Shown: positions 12,673 to 23,403 of the stretch, piece after piece
Layout of the letters: the number at the start of each line of letters is the position of its first letter
Position numbering within the stretch: position 1 is the stretch's first letter
Assembly: GCA_036429605.1 (NCBI GenBank)
Contig: JAVFKD010000010.1
Coordinates: forward strand, 1,302,001 to 1,366,000
Source: Cladobotryum mycophilum
Lineage: Eukaryota; Ascomycota; Sordariomycetes; Hypocreales; Hypocreaceae
DNA: 64,000 bases
Direction: 5' to 3'
Translations under genes and position numbers: made by a program
The notes under the pieces: generated by a model
What the model was told of the DNA's origin: nothing
What the model saw: the letters and a program-made list of their open reading frames with translations, nothing else
Databases searched by the model: none

Positions 12673-14140
12673 CAAAAAAGGGCGTGTTATCTCTGCCGAT
12701 CTCGGAACCCTGGTTGATTGCAGGTCTAGGGTGCTGGCAAGGGCAAGGGGAAGAGTTTTTTTTTTTTTTTTTACGTGACAAGGGCTAGTGATAAGCGAGA
12801 CTCGCATCTCTGATGAGGGGAAAAGGGGGGGGGGGCATTTTTGGAGTTTATGATGTTGATGATGCATGTATAAATGACTGGCATGGTTTGAAGAAGTGAA
12901 GGCTTGAGAATTAAAAGATTACTTGCTTTCATGGTTATGCATACCCGGCATGTTTCAGTTCAGCTACATCCATGTGTGATCCCGCGGGGTATCTCGAACT
13001 AAAAGAGACGTTGCTTGTAATAACTTGAAGCAAATAAAATGGTGTGGCAAACAAAGGAATAGCTCAAGCTCAAGCTCATGCTCATGTCATTGTTCAAACA
13101 AAGGTCCGCCACCGAGCGCATACGGGCAGCTTTTATCCAAGAGCTTCATTGTTGGCTCTACCGCGTTATGCGGCATCTCCGAAACTTTGCGACTGTTTGA
13201 GTATACGAAGTACTCGAACAGGGAATGGCCCGGCCAAGGATGCCGTTTGCGGGCGTGACTTGCAGCGCAGTGGCAGCCAAGCATCGGTTGGGCGAAGCGA
13301 GCCAAGGAAAAACAAGAGAATAAAGCACGACGACAACGACGACGATAACAAAAAAACGAGGGCATTAATCAACTTGTTTGTGTGCATAAGTTTCTTTGAC
13401 CCCACGGGCGGGCTGGCTGTTTGAGAACCTTGATGGCCATGCCCACACACACAACACCCAAAAATGTCATGTTTGTCAGCGTGATGTGGCTTGATGGGGG
13501 CCGGAACGTGGTGGCTTGACCAATAGAGGGACGTTTATATACAGTACTTGACGGTTGTGGGGAGGGGTCAAACGTGTGAGTGGCTTTGAAGGTGTCATCA
13601 TTTTGTTCCTGGGCATGTCAACTTGTTGTGTTCGCCCCCCTCTCTCTCTCAGTTTGTCCGTATGATGATATCAAGTCACTTGAGGTGTTGATTACCTCAA
13701 ATGGTGCGACTGGTGACTACGAGGTGTGTTTGCTCATATGATGGAAGATTTAATTTATTAGACGGCCAAGTATTTTATGAAAAGAAAAGCGATATTGCAA
13801 CGTACACGTAGTTTGTGTGCAGCTCCCTTGCAGACCAATGCAAGGGTTGGCTGGGCATGACGGGGACTTAAGACCTCATTCCAAAGCTGACACACACAAA
13901 CATTCCACTCTCCCTCACTGTCCCAGTAGTACAAGTTCGAGATTCCTTCACCTCAACGTTATAATACAGCAAATAAAACCCAGGGCATGATAAGAATATG
14001 CAGACTAAAAGAATGCCCAGACCAACCAACATGATGCAATTTTGGGGGCCACTCTCTATCTATGGAGTGGGTAGATAGTTGGGTATGAGAAGGTTGTCGT
14101 GTCTGTCTGGCTGTCTGGCTGTCCCAAGGGAGGGATGGAG
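12673..14140. other. Intergenic DNA
   Basis: About 1.5 kb without a supportable gene. It holds T, G and A runs just after the Mdm10 stop and CT- and CA-rich stretches. Overlapping frames at 13025-13450 on both strands lack family or splice evidence. Confidence 0.55.
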
Positions 14141-14153
14141 GGGACGAGGCCAT

Positions 14154-15081
14154 CAAGGTTCTCGCGCGTTTTCCCTTTCCCTTCCCTCGACTCGACTCGA
14201 CTCGACTGTCGATTTTGCGGGGACCCGCTGAGACAAAAGCCCAAAGTAAAGTCCTTCCATCCATCCATCCATCCATCCTCTCCGCCTTTGGTTTCCCGCA
14301 AAACCCTTTCTTCCCTTTGGAAATTCGATACGACGTGACGAGACGTGGACGCCTTTCTCTGTCTCTCTCTCTCTCCCTCCCCCCAAGTTTCTTAAAACCT
14401 TGAATCCTTTTTGGATCAATCCATCCTTTTTTTCTTTCTTTCTTTCCTTCTTCTTTCTCTTTCTCCGACCTTTCTCAAAGGGGGGAAAAGGAAGCGGCTC
14501 TTCATTTTATACTATCGCTCATTGCAGTGATTCGGTAGAGGTTGCATCCCGTCTTCTTCGGCTTCTCTGCATCACTCGTGGTGTGTCTGCATAGCTCTTT
14601 TTTGGGCTTGTCGAGTCTGGTCTCTCGCGAAAGGTCGCGCAAGCGTCTTTTTGGCTAATTCAACAGCGACGCCTTCTGACTATCCTGACTTGCCTGCATA
14701 GCTTCGGGTCTCATAACGGTACGTAAAAATAAAAATAAAAAACGTTCCGCAACCTTGTCTCAGCCCTGCCCTGTCGATAATTGCCAGCATAAGAGGGAAC
14801 TTGCATCCTAGCCTCGCAGGCCGTCGCGTGGAATTACCCACTAACAAGCCCTCTAGATCCCCTCAAGCCTGAGCCATCACATTCAGTAAGACCACTCTTC
14901 AAGGCTGCTATCAAATCAGTGGCATTGCTTGCTCGCATCCTTAGCACACTCGCCAAGGTCTCGGCTGGTTTTTTTCCAACTTGATTTTGCGACGGCCAAC
15001 CGAAGGGTTTCTGCGCCTTTTCACTTTGCAGCCAACGCGCACTGAATGACTTAACAGCCCCGGAGGCCTGTCCATCAAGGT
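14154..15081 (+). promoter_or_regulatory. Cluster of CAAGGT motifs upstream of the ZIP gene
   Basis: CAAGGT or its complement occurs at 14154-14159, 14397-14402 (reverse), 14752-14757 (reverse), 14954-14959 and 15076-15081. About 0.5 would be expected by chance in this length. CAAGGT is, as I recall, the core recognised by the zinc-responsive regulator ZafA in Aspergillus. The last copy ends six bases before the TATA box. Inference: zinc-deprivation control of the transporter. Confidence 0.5.
14184..14207. repeat. CTCGA pentamer repeat
   Basis: Tandem CTCGA units in the ZIP promoter region; a CCAT tetramer repeat follows at about 14257-14278. Confidence 0.85.
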
Positions 15082-15086
15082 GCCCG

Positions 15087-15093
15087 TATAAAG
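15087..15093 (+). promoter_or_regulatory. TATA box of the ZIP gene
   Basis: TATAAAG, 177 bases before the start codon, followed by a CT-rich stretch and CAACA-type leader sequence usual at fungal transcription starts. Confidence 0.6.
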
Positions 15094-15269
15094 AGTTCCT
15101 CCTCTTTCTTCAAGAAAATTTCGTAGTGGATACAATTCTCTCTCTCTCTTTCTTTCTTGTATCTTCAACAACACTTACCTCCACTTATCGATACCCATCT
15201 TCATCCTCCATCTGAGTCAAATCATACCTTCATAGAAAGACCCTTCTTCAACCCTCCACTAGAGTCATC

Positions 15270-16367
15270 ATGGCCGAGCTAGAGAATTGCAGCGGCGAAA
15301 CCGTCGACCTCAGTCGCCTGGGTTTGCGTATCGGCTCCATCTTCATCATCATGGCCGCATCACTGTTCGGCGCCCTGTCCCCCATCTTCCTCGCGCGTCA
15401 GAACAAGATGCACGTTCCCAAATTCACCTTCTTCATCTGCAAGTACATTGGTACCGGCGTCATCATATCCACCGCGTGGATGCACTTGCTGGACCCTGCT
15501 ATTGACAATCTGTCCGACCCGTGCTTGGAGCCGCGATTGGGCGACTACCCTTGGGCCTTGGCCATTGGATTGATGACCGTCATGGTCATGTTCTTCGTGG
15601 AGCTGCTAGCTGCGCGGATTGGAGGAGATGACGAATCCCACAGTCATGTTGGCTCCGATACCGACTCAGACCCGACATTAAATTTCTCCATGAAGAAGAT
15701 TCCATCCAAGAAGAACGAGGGCGTCAAGGCTGAACCCTGCCCACACGACCTTGAGCGAGACGGCGGACTGCGAGGTCCCGACCCCACGACTATCCCAGGT
15801 CTTCCTGATGACGTTAGTTATCCACCCGGCGGGGAGGATCATCTTGCTCACGGCCGAGAGCACAAGGATGGTGATGAGCACCATGGGCTTGCCGGCCAGC
15901 TCACTGCCATCTTCATTCTTGAGTTTGGTGTCGTCTTCCACAGCGTCTTCATCGGCCTCACCCTCGGCACCACCGACAATCTCATCATCCTTCTCATCGT
16001 TCTCGTCTTTCACCAAATGTTTGAAGGTCTCGGTTTGGGATCTCGACTGGCCACCGCGCCGTGGCCCAGTAACAAGCAATGGCTACCGTACGTTCTCGGC
16101 CTTGCCTTTGCGCTCTCTTCGCCCGTCGGCATCGCTGCCGGCATTGCAGGGAAGCCCAACAATGCCAACACACAGAAGCTTGTCAATGGCATCTTTGACG
16201 CTATCAGTGCCGGCATCCTCATGTACACTGGACTTGTCGAGCTTCTCGCTCACGAGTTCATGTTCAACCCGCACATGCGCAAAGCGCCTCTGAAGATTCA
16301 GCTCTTCGCGTTTGGCTGCGTGTGCTTCGGAGTGGCGATCATGGCGTTATTAGCGAAATGGGCGTAA
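15270..16367 (+). CDS. ZIP-family zinc transporter, Zrt1/Zrt2 type
   Basis: Single-exon gene of 365 aa, typical of fungal plasma-membrane ZIP transporters, with start context TCATCATGG. Eight hydrophobic segments can be placed at about 22-42, 52-72, 92-114, 210-233, 237-257, 273-293, 307-328 and 342-362. The loop between segments 3 and 4 is rich in His and acidic residues (HSH at 124-126, HGREH and DEHHG at 193-206), the usual metal-binding loop. Segment 4 has the H-S pair (224-225) and segment 5 has HQMFEG (248-253), the metal-site signature. Role: Zn(II) uptake into the cytoplasm. The upstream CAAGGT cluster suggests induction in low zinc. The exact paralogue (zrfA, B or C type) cannot be told from sequence alone. 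Confidence 0.93.
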   Translation: MAELENCSGETVDLSRLGLRIGSIFIIMAASLFGALSPIFLARQNKMHVPKFTFFICKYIGTGVIISTAWMHLLDPAIDNLSDPCLEPRLGDYPWALAIGLMTVMVMFFVELLAARIGGDDESHSHVGSDTDSDPTLNFSMKKIPSKKNEGVKAEPCPHDLERDGGLRGPDPTTIPGLPDDVSYPPGGEDHLAHGREHKDGDEHHGLAGQLTAIFILEFGVVFHSVFIGLTLGTTDNLIILLIVLVFHQMFEGLGLGSRLATAPWPSNKQWLPYVLGLAFALSSPVGIAAGIAGKPNNANTQKLVNGIFDAISAGILMYTGLVELLAHEFMFNPHMRKAPLKIQLFAFGCVCFGVAIMALLAKWA

Positions 16368-17072
16368 TGGACAGTTTTTTTTTTTTGCTTTGCTTTGCTT
16401 TCATACGGTATAGAAAAAGGGGAACACGGGATCATGTGCTTGGGTTTGGGTAAAATGGCGGCCGGTTATGCATCTGTATATAGCATAATGTCATAGGAGA
16501 ATACCTCAATAAGGATTCTTGATCATCATCAATGTCTTTTCGCGAATCGTTGATGTGAATGGTGTTTGTTGGTATGTGTTGGTTGTCTCAGGTTAACACT
16601 TGAGAATCGCTACGTGAATGAAACTCGTTCCTTCATTTGGGTGGAAGCAGTTGATTCCCCAGAGAGTCTGTAGCTGAAAGTAATTCCCTAGAGAATGATA
16701 CTGGTATAATTAATGCGCAAAGATAAATTTTAAACAGAGGAGAAGAATACTTGATATTACTTCTGCATCTCCTGTTGACATGCCATTGATCTCCTGATTC
16801 CGGGTAGCTAAGGCAGCGGCTTGTCCCGCATCTCCACTTAGACTATAGTGCGAATAGTAATATGTCAACTGCACACTGTTCAATAGCACTGTCTTAGTCA
16901 TCTAGCGAAAAATGGAATTGTGCTAGGGCCGCAAACCCTACGCTACGGCAAAAAGTTCACGTTTTCGTGTGCAACCTCACTGCTCTCTTCGAAACTCTCC
17001 AGACCCAATCCAACACTACGTCTCAACATCCTCCCATCCAAAACCCACTACCCCCCCTTCAATACCGAAAAA
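16368..17072. other. Intergenic DNA and RPS19 promoter
   Basis: 3' flank of the ZIP gene, then the ribosomal-protein promoter. AAACCCTA at 16933-16940 resembles the Tbf1/telo-box motif found upstream of many fungal ribosomal-protein genes. Nothing else is seen. Confidence 0.5.
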
Positions 17073-18022
17073 ATGGCCGGCGGAATCACTGTTCGCGATG
17101 TCGATGTAGGTCCACCCTGAAAGAAGATTTCTGCGCGGAAACAGAAAATCCGAAAAAGAAAAAAAATTCTCGAATCCTCTCGACGACTTGGCAACTTTGA
17201 CCCCAAAGAAAGAAAAGAAAAATGACGAAAAGAAAAAGGAATTCCCCCTCTGATTGCCTGCAAATGGGGGCACCCGGGCTTTAAGCTACATCAGCTCGGG
17301 GACTTTGTGTGTGTGTGAATTGAACAATGAAACCACTGCAAGAAATACCGGGTTGCCTCCATGGGCTTTTTTTGTGTGATCGAGAGAGGGGGAGCAAAAA
17401 AAACTTTTTTTGTCCTTCTTTTCTGGGATATGAGGAGCAGGCGTGAGGGGATCGAAAGATCTCTGACGACGGAATCATTGCTAATGGGTTTGTTTGATTG
17501 CCAGGCGCAAAAGTTCATCACATCCTATGCTGCTTTCTTGAAGCGTCAGGGCAAGCTGCCCATCCCTGGTATGTCCAATTTTTACCCCATGGAGTTTCGC
17601 CTTGTCATACAAGACGGGGTGTTCTTCTCACGGGAAGCCTTCAATTTTTTGCTAACATCTCAACAGGTTGGGTTGACACCGTCAAGACCGGTCCCGCTAA
17701 GGAGCTCCCTCCCCAGGACATTGACTGGTTCTACGTCCGTGCCGCCTCCGTCGCCCGCCACGTCTACCTCCGCAAGACCGTTGGTGTTGGCCGTCTCCGC
17801 CGTGTCCACGGTACCGCCAAGAACCGCGGTAACGCTCCCTCCCACCACGTCGATGCCTCCGGCTCCGTCGACCGCAAGGTCCTCCAAGCCCTCGAGAAGA
17901 TTGGTGTCCTCGAGCATGACGAGGAGAAGGGTGGCCGACGCATCACACAGTCCGGCCAGCGTGATTTGGACCGAATTGCCCAGACCACCGCCGAGGCCGA
18001 GGAGGAGGAGGATGAGGAGTAA
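17073..18022 (+). CDS. RPS19: 40S ribosomal protein S19
   Basis: Three exons: 17073-17105, 17505-17568 and 17667-18022, together 453 nt or 150 aa. Intron 1 is 399 nt (GTAGGT donor, CTAAT branch point, CCAG acceptor) and intron 2 is 98 nt (GTATGT, CTAAC, ACAG). A long first intron right after a very short first exon is usual for fungal ribosomal-protein genes. The product has the S19e blocks VRDVD, AAFLKRQGKL, WVDTVKTG, DWFYVRAASVARHVYL, GRLRRVHG and GRRITQSGQRDLDRIA. Role: head of the small subunit and 18S rRNA maturation. The acidic tail of Glu/Asp is usual in filamentous fungi. Confidence 0.97.
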
Positions 18023-20229
18023 AAAAGCAAACAAATATTTTTGCAATGGATGGGCGGCATTGGAACTTTTGGGCGTACGGGTCTTAGATTTTTGATGTAT
18101 GAATGAGATTCCCCGGGCTATTGGGTCATTCGGTTACTCAACTGGACCTGTCCCATCACTCCTTTGCCATGATATACTTTCTTGATGCCATTGTGACATG
18201 AATGCTGATGCTTTGTGTAATAAAAAAGCTCTGTGTGATTGTAGGTCAATCTAATGCGGGGGGTTGTCTTGTGAGACAACGGATTACTTTATACCATGAT
18301 GGTTAGACCTGTGTATTGGAGAGCTTGGCCTTTCACATAAGGTGTTGGTAGGCACGTAGATGGTGACTTTATTTGGCTCTGTCTCTGTCACCGGCTACAT
18401 CATATCCTCTTACACGCCATGCTCGATTAACGTTAGACTCTCACTTGAAGTCACTCACGCTTAACCTTATCGCCTGAGTATCTGATCTAGCAATCGAAAG
18501 CCACTTCAAACCTCGACGTTGACCTGGATATTAGGAACTTTAATAGCAACACCCAGCTTCCCATGAGAATCGCGGTATCTCTCCATGTTCTTTTTTCCTT
18601 TGTGAAAGCTGGAACCCTACCTTGATGACCTTAATGAGACGAGAACTAGCAGGGATTTTACTCAATAATGTTGTCTCGCAACACTTGACATAGGATGAGC
18701 TTGATGGATCTCTTGGCACCAGCATGAGGGTCCTGTGTTCATCTGGGAAACCATCACCTTCTCGCATCGCTCAAACGGAACTAGATGTTCGTCCACACAG
18801 TACACCCACGAGAGTAGTCGCATACGCCGGGCCGTTTGATCTATGCAGATGGAAAAAATATACTGCGACCCGGTCCTCTGTATCTAGTAAGCAAGGTGTT
18901 GAGATTGATTCAGTCGTGCGGGGTGATGGTCCGTATGATGTTGGCAGTGCTTGAAATGCTCGGTTTTTATCGCGTGATGAGAAGACAGACGGGGTGAGGG
19001 CATTATGGGAAACGAGGGTAGTGGCAGGGAGCGATGAGGCTTGTGAAGGCGTAGTGACCGGGCTTGGGCTGGGCGAGGAGAATTCGTCTCAAAGCTCATG
19101 AGATCTAGATTTCCCGCTCTTTCATATCTCAAAAATGCCCTCTCGCTCTCATACACAGCCACGCCGACCCAGGCAGTGACCAAAGCCCCGTGTTTTAGGC
19201 ACCGCCTGCCTCGCAGAAAGCCTCTGACTCGTTTGTAAAGCTACGTGTTCATGTACAGCCTCAGTAACAACATCGGTTTGCATCATCGGGTGGGTGGCGA
19301 TGCAGCTTCCTTTTGCTAGATCAACTAAAAGTGAATGATGACCTGGCAGGCCCGCGTGTCGTCGGCGGCCTCTTACATGGAATTCCCCAGCTGTTCGAAT
19401 ATTGGGCGGGATTGTAATCCGTCCTTTGCCCGGTTCGCGAGGTGGTTCGTCCGAAACAAGGCAAACACAACACACACACACACCTTTTTCGTTACGATTA
19501 TGCCTCGCATGGCCAGCGTCAGCACGGCTTGGCATCCACTCAGTGGCAGCGCTGTAAACAAAGGGACGCAAAGACCAATTCTTCATAACATCTGTATCCC
19601 CCGCATCATTGAGATCAAAGAGTCAAAAAGGCCCAAAGTGTTAAAAAAGCAAAGGTGCGGGTGGGTTGACCGCCTTTTTGTCAAAGCAAGGCGGCCTGTC
19701 AACCTGCATCGTTAAAGTGCTGCTTCGCTACCTAGATGATGGAATGATGGGATCTGGTTTGCTGCCGGAGGGGGAGTAGGATTGCTGAGCTTTATTTTAT
19801 GTCCAATGATAGAAGAAGAAGAAAACTTACGTGGACGAATAAGAAAAAGGTGCTGGTGTCATACATGGGCGCTTTAGATGGATGAGAGAGAAATATGGAG
19901 CAATTGCGATCAGGGGCATTTCAATTGGTGAAGCTCAGTGCAATAGGATGAAATATCACGGAAATTATAATGAAATGTCTATTTTTTTTTAAAAAAAAAG
20001 AAAAAAGTGTTATAAAAAAAACCACACGTGCTTTCCATCTTTCCCACTGCGATCTGAAATTTCCTTAACTTGTGTAGACATGAACCATCATGATAATTAT
20101 CCACCGCACGTATGCAAATGCCCGTTGATATCCGTAAGACCAAATCCTGTACCCATTCCCAGTCATATCCTTGCGCCATGCTATGCCTTTCCCGCTCCTG
20201 TATACCAAAAGGTAACCACCAAAGCACCG
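18023..20229. other. Intergenic DNA, mostly empty
   Basis: Apart from a weak minus-strand candidate at 18540-18767 I see no gene. Overlapping frames at 19149-19715 have no family features. Confidence 0.5.
18540..18767 (-). CDS. Possible small hypothetical gene
   Basis: An open frame of 75 codons begins MREGDGFPDE and has an even, non-repetitive composition. A GTAGGG donor at about 18620 and an AG near 18580 would switch to a frame reading RYRDSHGKLGVAIKVPNIQV to a TGA near 18508, which looks coding, but that intron would be only about 40 nt. The true structure is unclear and no family is recognised. Confidence 0.25.
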   Translation of the reverse strand: MREGDGFPDEHRTLMLVPRDPSSSSYVKCCETTLLSKIPASSRLIKVIKVGFQLSQRKKEHGEIPRFSWEAGCCY

Positions 20230-21686
20230 TCAATAATGTGCATGCTGCTGTCTCAAGCTGTTAGTCAAGGGGAGACTCCCAAGTCCCTCGTCCTGTTGGC
20301 CACTCAATTCACTGACTCTCCGTTGTTCTAGCAATTGCTCGCGGTATTAGCGTTTCTTGTACTTTGATACAGGGATGGACGAGAACTCACCGATCCAAAT
20401 CCCGATAAAATTGGCAATCGTTGGGAGAAAGGGAAACAATGCCAGAAATTGACCAAAACCCCATGCATTTTGTTGGAACAAACTCCCTCCTGCTGTGGCG
20501 TAGTCCTGTCTCAATTCGATGAGGCCTATCACGAATAGCCAGATGAAGAAAAATGCCGTGGTTGAAAATCCATCGAGCCGACAAAACCATGCGGGGAGCT
20601 TCATCCCACAAATGTAGGTCTTGAGCTCTGACATGTCGTCTTCCGCGTCTTGAAAGATGCCGGGTAGTTTACCCATGATACATCGTGGACTAGCGCTAAT
20701 ATTGAAACAATCACCGTATAGGTTCATCTCAAAGCTGAAATAGGCGCAAAGTCGTCTTAGAACAAGCCAGCTAGGGAGTAGAAGGCAGAGAAGGCAGAGC
20801 ATCCATGTCCATGCCTTTTCGCCATTCGATTGGCAGTGATGGTAATATTGCAAATCAACCCAAGACCATGTGTCTCTGCCACGCTGGCTATAGAGATAGA
20901 TGTTCCTAATTCCAAGGCAAAAGCCGAGATGCCCTAGGATATCTAACGAAACCGGACGCGTACTTCGATAACTGCGTGACGCCGCGAAGGAGCTCCATGT
21001 TGCAAATGGCACAGTGACGAGGATGAAGGTGGTGATAGCCGTGAATGTGGTATTGTATAGGGTAACATCGGAAAAAGAGGTAATGAATGAGGCAACGGCC
21101 ACAGGAAAGGCGAATAAGATGGCTGATTTATAGAATATGACGGTGCTAGATTCCAAGGCGGTCCAAAAAGGACTTCCGAAGAGAAGTTTGCGACCAGAGT
21201 TTCTGTTTCTGTTTTTGACGTTGACAAGATATGAAGAAGCAAGGAAGAAGAGGGTAGCCAACGCAACTTCGAGGTAGTATGAAATGACGACCTAGTGAGA
21301 TTATGCTTAGTCATCATCCCATGCGGTTGCAGATTATGGAGATTTTGAGCAATTGCACTTACACCAATGCCAAGCAAGTCAGGATTACCCTGCAATGGAA
21401 GATTTCGACAGAACTCAACACCACACGAAGTTGTGATTGCATTCCAGACGGCAGGTGAAGTAACACTATAGCCTGCTGTTTCGGATTCAGTGTACCAATC
21501 TAAGATTTCGCCATTTGTGATGTTATCATGCGGATCTATAGGAACGAGAGACTTGATCAGAGCTATAATGGCGTCAGAGGAGATAAGACTGGTCTTGTTT
21601 TGTGAGGTGGCTAAAATGTTGGCAGAGTGGAAGCAATCCTGAGTGAAGTTAAGGTGAGTAAATGAAAGTGCCTGTAGTGTGGCCAT
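20230..21686 (-). CDS. Multi-pass membrane protein of unknown function
   Basis: Three exons: 21686-21363, 21291-20391 and 20327-20230, together 1323 nt or 440 aa. Intron 1 (71 nt) has GTAAGT and CACTAG; intron 2 (63 nt) has GTGAGT, a GCTAAT branch point and TGCTAG, and phases agree at both. Without intron 2 the frame would stop at 20347, sixteen residues after the donor. The N-terminal 100 residues are polar with N-glycosylation sequons (NFT, NKT, NIT), probably outside the membrane. Six or seven hydrophobic segments follow, and the last exon is a Gln/Ser-rich polar tail. I recognise no family. It may be a fungal orphan receptor- or sensor-like protein, but that is only topology. Confidence 0.72.
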
Positions 21687-22049
21687 TGTGGGTGAGATGG
21701 ACCGGGATATCTGTGCAAAGGTACAACAGGCGGGTTAGGGTGATGATAGCTAGAGTCCAGAGTCCTATTGAGCATTGATAAAAAAAAAGACTTGAATATG
21801 TAGAAGTAAATGAAAGAAGTAATCCACTTAACAGTGCATGAGTAGAAGATTGTTAAAAAGAATAATCTAATGTATAGGACATCTGATCTGAAATGAAATC
21901 CCAAGTTCGATAAAGCTTAATGTTGGGGAGCTTGTTGTGAGTGGGAGGAACTCCATTTGATCGTTCTTGCCCACCTCCTTGACCCTTGACCCTTGACTGC
22001 CTATTATTATTGGCTTCTACTAAGGTAGTGGGCACTACCCATACATGCG

Positions 22050-22145
22050 TGGGTAGGCATGCGGTGGAAAAAACATGCGCTTTTAAGCACTGAAATGCAC
22101 TGAAAATCTGTCGATCTAGGCGCGTGTTTTCTTCCCCCCTTGGTA
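22050..22145. repeat. Degenerate hairpin element, relative of the one at 41.3 kb
   Basis: A left arm with GCGGTGGAAAAAACA and an imperfect inverse (GTGTTTTCTTCC) flank a centre with CACTGAAATGCACTGAAAA. The same arms and a similar centre occur at 41309-41403. It looks like an old miniature inverted-repeat element. Confidence 0.4.
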
Positions 22146-22192
22146 GGTACATACCCGCACTTTGGGGCGGTGCTCGGGAGCTCCATCATTGG

Positions 22193-22480
22193 CTAAGATG
22201 ATGGCGGTCGCCTCCACCCACATAAAAAGAGAGTCCGTGTGAAGAATCCGAATGCTACCGTGCTACCTACTACGATGGGCACCGGCTTCGGGGCAACTGG
22301 GAGCTCTTCTAGAACACGCTTCTTCCTGTTTTCCAGATCCGGGAATTCTGCAGGTTTCTTCTTGATATACTCCAAGGTCTTGGAGAAGTACTCCATACGG
22401 TTTTCTTGGCGAGGCAGCTTGATTTCCATTCGATTGCACCGCCAGTCAGGTGACAACATGTATTTTTGTATGTGGGGCAA
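22193..22480 (-). CDS. Possible small hypothetical protein, 95 aa
   Basis: Open frame with a charged helical middle (TLEYIKKKPAEFPDLENRKKRV) and a short hydrophobic C-terminal stretch (VPIVVGSTVAFGFF). The composition is protein-like but no family, splice site or promoter fixes it. A start at the internal MEIKLPRQ is as likely. Confidence 0.3.
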   Translation of the reverse strand: MPHIQKYMLSPDWRCNRMEIKLPRQENRMEYFSKTLEYIKKKPAEFPDLENRKKRVLEELPVAPKPVPIVVGSTVAFGFFTRTLFLCGWRRPPSS

Positions 22481-23403
22481 TCAATTCAGGTTTGGCTTAG
22501 GTCGAGGCGCTATTCAGGGCAGCAACCGTCTGAACCACATCGAAATCTGCTTGTTCCCGCCGTTTCAAGCTTCTTTCAGGTTCTGGTTGGCATTAGGCGC
22601 ACCAGGTCGGAGGGCACACGTTCTCAAGTCCCGTACTTGGTAAGGGGCGCGCACCTTATTAGTTGGCCCCCATAAGGGGTTGACTACGGGTAGATTAGCA
22701 CTTATCGAATCAAGCAGATGCGATCGTCATTTGATGACGGAAGTTGATGGCTTCCAACCTTCCATCGCCATCATCGCCAGTATTGACATTGGATATCAAC
22801 GGCATGAGACAGCTTTCAATACATTCTTCTCTCTCTTCTCTCTTTTATCTCTATTCTCTCTTTTCTTTTTTTTCTTTTTTCCTTTCTCTCGCTGTGCAGG
22901 CACACTGCCATGCATATGTGTAACTCCATCCTTCTTTTCTTGTTCAGTCTCTTCCACGTATCCGTGAATCGTCCGCTGTCAGAGTTGGTACCACCACCCT
23001 CATTCTTTTTCTGTTGACCTCAGGCAAGTCTTGATATTTCTCGCTATTGGTCAATCTGGCCTTTTCATCATTATCTTCTCTCCTTCCAAGTGCTGCATCT
23101 TCTTTTTGGGCTAGCCGATTCTTTCATCCTCGTCGTCACTCATCTAACTCGCTATAGCTGAATTGCTGTAATGCTGTAATGAAACACAAATATCTGTCGC
23201 ACGCCCAAAAAAGAAGAGCCATTTTCTATGCATTTATTTCTTTGCAAAAGAGTATTATTCCACAAATTCGAGAAGCATTGCGTTTGCGACGAGGTGTGGC
23301 TCAGGTAAGGCATCTCAACAACACCATTGCGCCTCACTAACACACACCTCAGTTCCTCCTGCACTCCTTCCGCCCAGCATCACCTCTGGAATAACATTCA
23401 AGG
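22481..23403. other. Intergenic DNA
   Basis: Promoter and leader of the deaminase-fold gene, with long CT tracts at 22828-22890. No gene is seen. Confidence 0.55.

Noticed and set aside
15678..16293. Antisense and alternate-frame ORFs of up to 180 codons within the ZIP gene
   Set aside because: Shadows of a well supported conserved gene.
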